Origin: Methanomicrobiales archaeon
GTDB taxonomy: Archaea; Halobacteriota; Methanomicrobia; Methanomicrobiales; Methanospirillaceae
Assembly (NCBI GenBank): GCA_012520015.1
Contig: JAAYPD010000409.1
Location: 1-7,448, forward strand
Direction: 5' to 3'
DNA: 7,448 nt
Shown: positions 1 through 4,390 of the stretch, one piece after another
How the letters are laid out: the number at the start of each line of letters is the position of its first letter
Numbering within the stretch: position 1 is the stretch's first letter
Program-made: the position numbers and the translations under genes
Notes under the pieces: model-generated
What the model was told of the DNA's origin: nothing
What the model saw: the letters and a program-made list of their open reading frames with translations, nothing else
Database searches by the model: none

Positions 1-302
1 ATACCGAGACTGGCTGGCTGACCTATCTCTGGTTGCTGGAACTGAATAATATTCATGATTCAGTATCTAAAGACCTTGAGCTTGTCCTTGAAAAGATTCG
101 AAGACGGCACAAGTACGAGAGCGAAAACGCTTTTTATAACTGCGAAAATTGCGGGAATACTGTAACTTTCTCCGAGGCGATGGATTCTGAGTTTGTCTGT
201 CAGAATTGCGACAGCAAGCTGGTTCACTTTGATAATGTGCTGCTGGTGAATGCGCTGCAAAGACGTGTTGCAAGGATAGAAGAGAACCTGGGTCATGAAT
301 AG
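1..302 (+). CDS. tfe: Transcription factor E (TFE alpha), C-terminal part, 5' truncated by window edge
   Basis: Archaeal TFE (homologue of the TFIIE alpha subunit) helps RNA polymerase open promoter DNA with TBP and TFB. Only the last 99 codons are present. The frame is open to the left edge (first full codon at base 3), so the TTG at 33 is an internal Leu codon and not a start. The first residues, TETGWLTYLW, match the end of the family's winged-helix domain. A helical linker rich in Glu, Lys and Arg follows, then a zinc ribbon with two CxxC pairs (CENC, codons at 141 and 150; CQNC, codons at 198 and 207), and a short C-terminal helix (LQRRVARIEENLG). This order matches archaeal TFE and the length of the C-terminal part is normal. 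The stop TAG at 300-302 overlaps the start of the HD-domain gene by 8 bases, suggesting co-transcription and translational coupling. Identification is from family knowledge and the visible zinc ribbon. Confidence 0.9.
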   Translation, partial: TETGWLTYLWLLELNNIHDSVSKDLELVLEKIRRRHKYESENAFYNCENCGNTVTFSEAMDSEFVCQNCDSKLVHFDNVLLVNALQRRVARIEENLGHE

Positions 303-816
303 CCCGGGGGATGAATACCTCCCATTTCTTACAGAGGCCGGTTGTGACCCAGGCGTCATCGAGCATTGTCTGGTTGTAAGGGATGTTGCAGTAAGGATTG
401 CATCGGATATTGTAAATGCCGGGACCGATGTTGATATCAGGCTTGTTGCCGCAGGTGCAATCCTTCATGATATCGGCCGGTCCAAAAGCCACGGTATGGC
501 ACATGCTGATGAGGGAGGGGTTATATGCCGCAGCCTTGGAATTGATGAACGTGTCTGCCTTATTGTTCAACGACATATTGGTGCCGGCCTTAAGGCTGAT
601 GAGCGGGCAAAGTTTGGCCTTCACCCGGTTGACAGGGTTCCGGAGACACTTGAAGAGAAGATAGTCGCTCATGCTGATAACATGGTCAGGGGATCACGTA
701 TTCTTAGCAAAGAAGAGTTTGCTACATCCCTTGAAAAGTTTGATGAGCTGGTCAGGTCCAGGTTTCTTATGCTGGCCGGTGAACTTGAAAGGCTGACGCA
801 GCCTGCGAACTGCTGA
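295..816 (+). CDS. HD-domain metal-dependent phosphohydrolase, TIGR00295-like family
   Basis: This 173-residue protein has an HD-superfamily layout: His24 (EHCLVVRDVA), the paired His58-Asp59 (AILHDIGRSKSHG), His94 (VQRHIGAG) and Asp128 (VAHADNMV). These are the expected divalent-metal ligands, so the active site looks intact. The protein should be a soluble phosphohydrolase acting on a phosphomonoester or nucleotide, but the substrate cannot be read from the sequence. The length and the HDIG motif fit the small archaeal HD family TIGR00295. The ATG at 295 lies inside the tfe 3' end (8-base overlap) and has only a weak GGTC-like site before it, so translation probably depends on ribosomes finishing tfe. 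Its position after tfe hints at a nucleic-acid or nucleotide role, which is inference only. The 3' end faces the ACT-domain gene across a single base. Confidence 0.85.
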   Translation: MNSPGDEYLPFLTEAGCDPGVIEHCLVVRDVAVRIASDIVNAGTDVDIRLVAAGAILHDIGRSKSHGMAHADEGGVICRSLGIDERVCLIVQRHIGAGLKADERAKFGLHPVDRVPETLEEKIVAHADNMVRGSRILSKEEFATSLEKFDELVRSRFLMLAGELERLTQPANC

Positions 817-817
817 A

Positions 818-1315
818 TCAGAAGATCAGTCTTTTTACAACCGGCAGTTCTCTTAATTCGTCGATGACTCCGGGTGGCATTTTTCCTTCTGCAATTATCA
901 CAAGACGCGGTTCTTCTGACAGGTGTGGATCAGTGACGAAGACCTGGCGAAGACCGATATTATGTGATGAAAGTACCTGGATGCAGGCATTTACAACCCC
1001 TGGTTTACTTGCATCCTGCGGGATTACGGTGATGACCGTGAGTGAGAGGCTTTCTGCAATTACGGAGAGATCCGGGGTGGCACGCATGTTGATAAAGATC
1101 TCGCTGAATGGTGATTCAAGGATGCGCCTTGCGGTGGCTTCGACAACTCTCCGGTCAACACTAAGTCTTGCGGCCACTTGTGTTGCTGCCACCGCGATGG
1201 TATTGCAGGCGATCCTCCCGTCCTTATTCACTCCGAATCCGTTTTCAAGAAGAAACCTGACGACCCTGGTTTGTGAAGGCGAATCAGCAAACCAGTCAAG
1301 AATTGCAGACCACAT
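818..1315 (-). CDS. Predicted amino-acid metabolism regulator with HTH-like N-terminus and ACT domain (COG2150-like)
   Basis: The protein has 165 residues. Residues 1-30 form a hydrophobic helix region. Residues 37-66 (from NTIAVAATQVAARLSV to the following DRRVVEATARRIL) look like a helix-turn-helix. Residues 91-165 have the beta-alpha-beta-beta-alpha-beta order of an ACT domain, starting at SLTVITVIPQDASKPGVV, with the Gly-Val before helix 1 common at ligand sites of ACT dimers. The arrangement matches the archaeal family described as a predicted regulator of amino acid metabolism with an ACT domain (COG2150). The likely role is binding a small ligand, probably an amino acid, and controlling transcription; the target is unknown. 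The start ATG at 1313-1315 has no clear ribosome binding site, but a TATA-like element lies 26-27 bases upstream, which fits a leaderless transcript. Its stop is one base from the HD gene's stop. Confidence 0.8.
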   Translation of the reverse strand: MWSAILDWFADSPSQTRVVRFLLENGFGVNKDGRIACNTIAVAATQVAARLSVDRRVVEATARRILESPFSEIFINMRATPDLSVIAESLSLTVITVIPQDASKPGVVNACIQVLSSHNIGLRQVFVTDPHLSEEPRLVIIAEGKMPPGVIDELRELPVVKRLIF

Positions 1316-1329
1316 AGATCATCTTCTGT

Positions 1330-1374
1330 TGTTCATCTGTATTTAGGCAGTATGTCTGCCACTGATGATGAACA
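1330..1374. repeat. Dyad TGTTCATC / GATGAACA around the ACT-gene TATA element, with inner GGCAG/CTGCC hairpin
   Basis: TGTTCATC at 1330-1337 and GATGAACA at 1367-1374 are exact reverse complements. Between them GGCAG (1346-1350) and CTGCC (1356-1360) form a second inverted repeat with a 5-base loop. The left arm and the inner hairpin flank the TATA-like element of the ACT-domain gene. ATGAACAGA recurs in the same orientation at 1368-1376 and 1434-1442. This could be an operator for autoregulation or for another regulator. The structure is visible; the function is inference. Confidence 0.4.
1338..1345 (-). promoter_or_regulatory. TATA-like box A for a near-leaderless ACT-regulator transcript
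   Basis: On the minus strand this reads TAAATACA, preceded by the GC-containing stretch CTGCC that could serve as BRE. Its centre lies about 26-27 bases before the A of the ACT gene's ATG, the usual archaeal TATA-to-start distance, so transcription would begin at or next to the start codon. This agrees with the lack of a ribosome binding site there. Promoter activity is inferred. Confidence 0.4.
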
Positions 1375-1423
1375 GATAAGTTCTTTATGTTAGACATCGA
1401 CTTTATTCAGGCACAGAGATCAG

Positions 1424-1435
1424 ATGTAAATACAT
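1424..1435 (+). promoter_or_regulatory. Possible TATA region of tRNA-Leu
   Basis: ATGTAAATACAT is an inverted repeat (ATGTA/TACAT around AA) containing the TATA-like TGTAAATA. It lies about 50 bases before the tRNA, so a transcript would start near 1453-1455 with a leader of about 25 bases to be cut by RNase P. No better box A was seen between here and 1479, although TTAAAT at 1471-1476 lies directly before the tRNA. This is a weak assignment. Confidence 0.22.
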
Positions 1436-1478
1436 GAACAGAATATCTGGTTTCATTGTGTAATTATTGCTTAAATGA

Positions 1479-1563
1479 GCGAGGGTATCCGAGCCAGGTC
1501 AAAGGAGCAAGGTTGAGGGCCTTGTCGCGAAGGCGTTCGAGCGTTCAAATCGCTTCCCTCGCA
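1479..1563 (+). tRNA. tRNA-Leu (anticodon GAG)
   Basis: The acceptor stem GCGAGGG (1479-1485) pairs perfectly with CCCTCGC (1556-1562), followed by discriminator A at 1563. The D stem is TCC/GGA (1488-1490 with 1504-1506), with GG in the D loop. The anticodon stem CAAGG/CCTTG (1508-1512 with 1520-1524) closes the loop TTGAGGG, giving anticodon GAG at 1515-1517, which reads Leu CUC and CUU codons. A long variable arm (1525-1538, with CGC/GCG stem) is typical of class II tRNAs such as Leu. The T arm is GAGCG-TTCAAAT-CGCTT. The gene is 85 bases with no intron. CCA is not encoded (TTT follows), so maturation needs the CCA-adding enzyme, whose gene lies in this same window. It diverges from the ACT-domain gene. 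Confidence 0.96.
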
Positions 1564-1584
1564 TTTATTATTAAGAAACCCACA

Positions 1585-1603
1585 TGAACCGCTTCTCGGT
1601 TCA
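1585..1603 (+). terminator. Perfect 7-bp hairpin just after tRNA-Leu
   Basis: TGAACCG (1585-1591) and CGGTTCA (1597-1603) are exact reverse complements around the loop CTTCT. The hairpin begins 22 bases after the tRNA's last base. No U-tract follows, so it is not a classical terminator; the short T-rich stretch TTTATTATT directly after the tRNA (1564-1572) may do that instead. It could be a processing or pausing structure, or a regulatory site. Confidence 0.3.
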
Positions 1604-1614
1604 CACCCGAAATT

Positions 1615-1893
1615 ATGAAAATTGCAACAGTTACAAACGATGAAATTTATTGATCAGATGCGATTTTCATGGGAAATGTACTCTACCAGTCATTTTGATG
1701 CCTTTTTCACAATTGCTTGATATATCACCGGGATATTGAATTCAGGTCATATGAGCGCGAGAATTGCAGGCATATGTTCTCCTGCCGGGCAACACAGGTA
1801 GACAGTGAGACAAGATGGCCTGCATGCACAAAGCTGCATGGTTGCCAATTTGAAGCTACCCTTCCCAAAGATGGGAGAGATGTCACTCTTTAA
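1615..1893 (+). pseudogene. Possible decayed NifX/NifB-like (dinitrogenase Fe-Mo cofactor family) reading frame
   Basis: An ATG at 1615 opens MKIATVTNDEIY and stops at 1651-1653. Shifting frame near 1643 gives KFIDQMRF and, further on, TSHFDAFFTIA, ending at a TGA at 1718. Shifting back near 1720 gives an open run of about 57 residues, including DIEFRSYERENCRHMFSC and later CTKLHGCQFEA, with a stop at 1891. Joined, the pieces resemble the start of small NifX-like proteins (family pattern: MKIAVxTNDG, then a HFGxxxYFxI segment, then a Cys/His-rich middle and a DC-like motif). No ribosome binding site precedes the ATG and no single frame spans the region, so at least two frameshifts are needed. 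The similarity is by eye and the far C-terminal glycine-rich motif is not recognisable. It could also be non-coding DNA with chance matches. Confidence 0.33.
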
Positions 1894-1922
1894 TCATTAT
1901 TGCAGACAGGCTGCGTATGGGA

Positions 1923-1936
1923 TTACTTATAAGTAA
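1923..1936. repeat. Perfect 14-bp palindrome TTACTTATAAGTAA
   Basis: TTACTTA is followed directly by its exact reverse complement TAAGTAA. The core CTTATAAG also resembles an archaeal TATA element in both directions. It lies 180 bases before the decarboxylase gene and just after the decayed frame. It may be a regulator binding site or a relic promoter; either reading is inference. Confidence 0.4.
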
Positions 1937-1979
1937 CATGTTTAATGATCTCTTTTTTAAAGTGTGTTGTTTTTCGACC

Positions 1980-2010
1980 TGGAATAGCAAGAGAAGAGAT
2001 GGGTATTCCA
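1980..2010. repeat. Inverted repeat TGGAATA / TATTCCA with 17-base spacer
   Basis: The arms at 1980-1986 and 2004-2010 are exact reverse complements, with a purine-rich spacer between. It lies 105-135 bases upstream of the decarboxylase gene, too far for overlap with the predicted core promoter. It could be an operator or a chance repeat. Confidence 0.3.
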
Positions 2011-2076
2011 AGCCGTGCAGACTAATTGCACTTCATAGTTATTAGTACACTACCTGAATCATTGCAGATAGTTTTG

Positions 2077-2084
2077 CTATATAC
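2077..2084 (+). promoter_or_regulatory. TATA box of the decarboxylase/dehydrogenase operon
   Basis: CTATATAC is the best box A match in the window and is placed so that transcription would start near 2105, about ten bases before the ATG at 2116. The short inverted repeat ATAGT/ACTAT (2068-2072 and 2083-2087) brackets it. Confidence 0.5.
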
Positions 2085-2102
2085 TATTTTTCCAGTTTAA
2101 AG

Positions 2103-2112
2103 AAGGAGGAGA
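2103..2112 (+). promoter_or_regulatory. Strong ribosome binding site AAGGAGGAGA
   Basis: The purine-rich sequence has GGAGG at 2105-2109, complementary to the CCUCC of the 16S rRNA 3' end and six bases before the ATG at 2116. It is the strongest site in the window and fixes the start of the decarboxylase-family gene. If the TATA box assignment is right, the untranslated leader is barely longer than this site. Confidence 0.7.
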
Positions 2113-2115
2113 CGA

Positions 2116-2919
2116 ATGAGAATTAAGGATAAGGAGGATGGTCTCACTCACCGGATGCCTGCCCATATCATAGGGTATGCACCACAGGGAGGAAAATGGG
2201 CTTATGATGATGTGACATCTATCACGATATCGTATATGACCGAAATGGCCCCGCTTCGTGAACTTATCCCTGAGGAGTTCGATATTATTGAACCTCTCAT
2301 GGTGGTAAATTATCAGAAATGCAATGCAGTTCAATGGATGGGGGGTTCAGAGTATTCCCTGGTGGTGGTCTCAACCCTGGTCAGGTACATGGAGACTAAA
2401 GAACCGATAGACGGGGCATTTCATCATGTGCTATGGGAAAACAAGACCGCTCCAATTCTTGGTGGAAGGGAAGAGGCAGGGATGCCCAAGGTCTTTGCTG
2501 ATATTCCCGATTACCGGAGGATGGATAAGTCCCTGTCGGTCAATGTCAGTCATGAAGGACGGACATTCCTGGAGATGGAGCTTACCATGGAGAGACCATA
2601 TACTGCAGAAGAGATAGCCGGGATGAACGAGAATCACGGAAGGCTCATTCAGCTTGGCTGGAGGTACTTACCAAAAGTCGGGCCGTACCCTGGTGCTGCC
2701 TTATCAGAGGCCACTTACTACCCGGTAGACAATGAATACTTCTCTGGTTCGGTCTGCCAGGGAACGATAAAATGGACAGAACTTACACAGATGCAGCATC
2801 CGATGCAGTGCAGTATCATCTCTGTTCTTGCAGCTCTTCCTGTAAGCCGCTACCTTGAAGGGTCTTTTAAGAAAGGGAGATCCTGGATGCGTATGGACCT
2901 TGCACGTTCACTTCCTTAG
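2116..2919 (+). CDS. Acetoacetate decarboxylase (ADC) family protein
   Basis: This is a 267-residue cytosolic protein of the ADC superfamily. The family enzyme forms a Schiff base between a lysine and a 3-keto acid and releases CO2. The region LGGREEAGMPKVFADIPD (residues 115-132) aligns with the Clostridium acetobutylicum active-site region GRELSAYPKKLG, which places the Schiff-base lysine at Lys125. The second lysine of the clostridial KK pair is Val126 here. Other family-like parts are the N-terminal RELIPEEFDIIEPL (48-61) and the C-terminal SIISVLAALPVSRYLEGSF stretch (233-251). Length is normal for the family. The start is fixed by a GGAGG site. The downstream dehydrogenase starts 11 bases after the stop, so the two very likely share one mRNA. 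Family membership is firm, but the substrate is not: acetoacetate is possible, and many family members act on other keto acids or do aldol-type chemistry. Confidence 0.82.
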   Translation: MRIKDKEDGLTHRMPAHIIGYAPQGGKWAYDDVTSITISYMTEMAPLRELIPEEFDIIEPLMVVNYQKCNAVQWMGGSEYSLVVVSTLVRYMETKEPIDGAFHHVLWENKTAPILGGREEAGMPKVFADIPDYRRMDKSLSVNVSHEGRTFLEMELTMERPYTAEEIAGMNENHGRLIQLGWRYLPKVGPYPGAALSEATYYPVDNEYFSGSVCQGTIKWTELTQMQHPMQCSIISVLAALPVSRYLEGSFKKGRSWMRMDLARSLP

Positions 2920-2924
2920 GTGAT
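2918..2924 (+). promoter_or_regulatory. Ribosome binding site AGGTGAT overlapping the upstream stop
   Basis: AGGTGAT matches the archaeal anti-Shine-Dalgarno UCACCU and overlaps the decarboxylase TAG stop (2917-2919). It lies six bases before the dehydrogenase ATG at 2931. This fixes the start and suggests coupled translation of the two genes. Confidence 0.7.
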
Positions 2925-2930
2925 GTATCT

Positions 2931-3755
2931 ATGACAAACACATTTGAAGATAAGGTTGTTATTGTAACCGGAGGGACCTCCGGGATCGGATTTGGACTTT
3001 GTGAAGAACTGCTTAAAAGGGGCTCTGTTGTGCATGTCATCGGCAGCAGGCAGTCCAGTGTTGAAAAAGCACAGGAGACTCTTGGAAAATATCCAAAGGT
3101 AAGATTTGCAGCAGTTGATGTCAGGGATAATGCTGCGGTTGAAAAGATGGTCAGTGACTGTGTTGCCAGAGACGGTCGTCTTGATTATCTCTTCAACAAT
3201 GCAGGAATCAGTCAGAATTATCCGTATGAACTTGTAACCCCGGAGTTATGGAAGGATATGGTGGACATCAATCTCTGGGGCGTGGTATTTGGAATTAATG
3301 CGGCTCTTAATGTCATGAGAAGACAGGGAAGCGGCCATATCATCAACACTTCATCGGTTGCAGCACTGCTATTTTCACCATTTCAACCGGTATATGTTGC
3401 TACCAAGTGTGCAGTAGCAGGGCTTTCAAACTCTCTCCGGTATGAGTATGAACCACGAAATATTTTCTTTACTGTCGTCTATCCTGGCAACGTGGCAACC
3501 CCTATCTTTAAGGGAAATATTCCTCCTGACTCGATATCGGTCGAAGATGCGGTAAAAGCCATTCTTGACGGGGTGGAAAAAAAGGAACTTTCTATCATAT
3601 TTCCAAAGCTTTATGCCGAATATGTTGAAATGGCCAAGGATCCGGCTTTTCTGGATGCAATGATGAAAAAACATGTTTCAGAAAAGGTTGAGCTCTTCAG
3701 GAATGAACTCGCCTACCAGTACGAGGAAAAAGTGGAGTCGCAATTCAAAAAATAA
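2931..3755 (+). CDS. Classical short-chain dehydrogenase/reductase (SDR)
   Basis: This 274-residue NAD(P)-dependent oxidoreductase has a Rossmann fold. Visible motifs are the cofactor loop TGGTSGIG (13-20), VDVRD with Asp63 at the adenine site, NNAG (89-92), Asn114, catalytic Ser142, Tyr155 and Lys159 (YVATK), and YPGNVATP after the active site (184-191). The catalytic tetrad is complete. The end of strand beta2 (VIGSRQSS) has no acidic residue and carries Arg40, so NADP(H) is more likely than NAD(H). The C-terminal 70 residues are helical, rich in Lys and Glu, and longer than in minimal SDRs; they resemble the 3-ketodihydrosphingosine-reductase-like group by eye. The gene follows the ADC-family gene in one operon, so it probably makes that enzyme's substrate or reduces its ketone product. 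The actual substrate is unknown. Confidence 0.88.
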   Translation: MTNTFEDKVVIVTGGTSGIGFGLCEELLKRGSVVHVIGSRQSSVEKAQETLGKYPKVRFAAVDVRDNAAVEKMVSDCVARDGRLDYLFNNAGISQNYPYELVTPELWKDMVDINLWGVVFGINAALNVMRRQGSGHIINTSSVAALLFSPFQPVYVATKCAVAGLSNSLRYEYEPRNIFFTVVYPGNVATPIFKGNIPPDSISVEDAVKAILDGVEKKELSIIFPKLYAEYVEMAKDPAFLDAMMKKHVSEKVELFRNELAYQYEEKVESQFKK

Positions 3756-3808
3756 TTTTTTCCAATTTTTGGCAGGCACTATCTGGAGAGCGATATCCGG
3801 AGCTTTTT
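3756..3808 (+). terminator. U-tract and hairpin terminator of the ADC/SDR operon
   Basis: Directly after the TAA stop come T-runs at 3756-3761 and 3766-3770, typical of archaeal U-tract termination. Further on, a 6-bp stem (3782-3787 with 3796-3801, one G-T pair, 8-base loop) is followed two bases later by TTTTT at 3804-3808, resembling an intrinsic terminator. The oppositely oriented PEGA gene ends at 3822. No comparable T-run was seen on its strand. Confidence 0.5.
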
Positions 3809-3821
3809 ATCCTGTCGTGGT

Positions 3822-4313
3822 CTAAAGAGGCTTCAGTATTGCATTTATGTACAGAACCTCGTTATGAAACAGGGAGAAATTCTGTTTATAATCGTGGTAC
3901 CCGGGATAGGACAGGACCACCTCATTGCTACCGGATTCAAGCCCGAATACTTTTAGCGAGTTTAATGTCCGGGTTTTTCCCATGTATTCACCATTCACGT
4001 AGATATCTGCACCGATGGGATCACTTTTGATTAAAAAGCCGGTGTTCTGGTTGTTCGGCGTCATAGCAGGATCAATCCGGGGCGTTTTTAACAGGTTCTG
4101 GTCTCCGAAAAGTGTGGGTGCTTTCAAAGAACCTGTAATGTCAAGTACTGGGGCATGTAATCCGGTATAATACCACGTTGTACCGTACCCCTGGTAGTGA
4201 TCAAAATAATATTCAAACCAGTCCATCTGGTCTTCATCCCCGGCTGCGACGACAGAAACAAGGGACACGGTAATGAATATGAATAAAATGGCATGCAAGA
4301 CGGGTTTAATCAT
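3822..4313 (-). CDS. Exported PEGA-domain protein
   Basis: The protein has 163 residues if it starts at ATG 4313. The start is chosen because GGTGA (4317-4321 on the plus coordinates) sits five bases before it; the in-frame TTG (4325) and GTG (4322) lie at or inside that site. Residues 1-24 form a signal peptide (MIKPVLH, hydrophobic core, VVAA then GDED), with probable cleavage after residue 24. Residues 25-90 are rich in Tyr, Trp and Asp with no recognised domain. Residues 92-163 form a PEGA domain: GFLIKSDPIGADIYVNGEYM, then GKT, GLESGSNEVVLSYPGYHDY and a final INAILKPL. PEGA domains are beta-sandwich modules of surface proteins, so it likely acts outside the membrane, perhaps binding cell-envelope material. 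It follows the exported TPR gene on the same strand, but a TATA-like element in the gap could give it its own transcript. Confidence 0.8.
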   Translation of the reverse strand: MIKPVLHAILFIFITVSLVSVVAAGDEDQMDWFEYYFDHYQGYGTTWYYTGLHAPVLDITGSLKAPTLFGDQNLLKTPRIDPAMTPNNQNTGFLIKSDPIGADIYVNGEYMGKTRTLNSLKVFGLESGSNEVVLSYPGYHDYKQNFSLFHNEVLYINAILKPL

Positions 4314-4360
4314 GGACTTCACCAACTTATCTTCTGTATGAATGAATACATGACCTGTAA

Positions 4361-4369
4361 GTATTTTAG
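4361..4369 (-). promoter_or_regulatory. Possible own promoter of the PEGA gene
   Basis: On the minus strand this reads CTAAAATAC, a TATA-like element. It predicts a start near 4339 and a leader of about 26 bases that includes the GGTGA site before ATG 4313. It lies in the 77-base gap after the TPR gene, so the PEGA gene may be transcribed alone as well as by read-through. Confidence 0.35.
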
Positions 4370-4390
4370 TGTTGCCAGGAGAGCGGGAAC

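Larger units (their letters stand above)
1894..2076. other. Intergenic, AT-rich, palindrome-bearing stretch before the decarboxylase gene
   Basis: No coding region is supported here. Visible elements are the palindrome at 1923-1936, an overlapping AACATGTT palindrome at 1935-1942, a T-run at 1952-1957, and the inverted repeat TGGAATA/TATTCCA at 1980-1986 and 2004-2010. With the NifX-like remnant, this forms a gene-free gap of about 550 bases after the tRNA. Confidence 0.5.

Noticed and set aside
33..302. TTG at 33 as the start of a short 89-residue protein
   Set aside because: The frame is open to the left edge and the residues before 33 (TETGWLTYLW) match the TFE winged-helix end, so the gene is truncated rather than short.
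67..672. 201-codon minus-strand open frame opposite tfe and the HD gene
   Set aside because: Its translation shows no domain or helical pattern, while both genes on the other strand have recognisable motifs over the same stretch. It is a shadow frame.
864..1346. 160-codon plus-strand open frame opposite the ACT-domain gene
   Set aside because: No recognisable motif and no ribosome binding site; the minus strand encodes a clear ACT domain here.
1718..1727. TGATATATCA 10-base palindrome
   Set aside because: It is short, AT-rich and lies inside the probable decayed reading frame, so chance is likely.
1766..1785. GCAGG/CCTGC inverted repeat
   Set aside because: Five-base arms with a ten-base loop inside the probable decayed coding sequence; not distinguishable from chance.
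1899..2068. ATTGCAGA direct repeat at 1899-1906 and 2061-2068 as attachment sites or element ends
   Set aside because: Only eight bases match exactly, neither copy matches the tRNA 3' end, and no integrase or transposase is present in the window.
1540..2115. tRNA-Leu 3' end as an integration site
   Set aside because: I looked for a second copy of the T-arm/acceptor sequence downstream in the window and saw none; a distal copy could lie outside.
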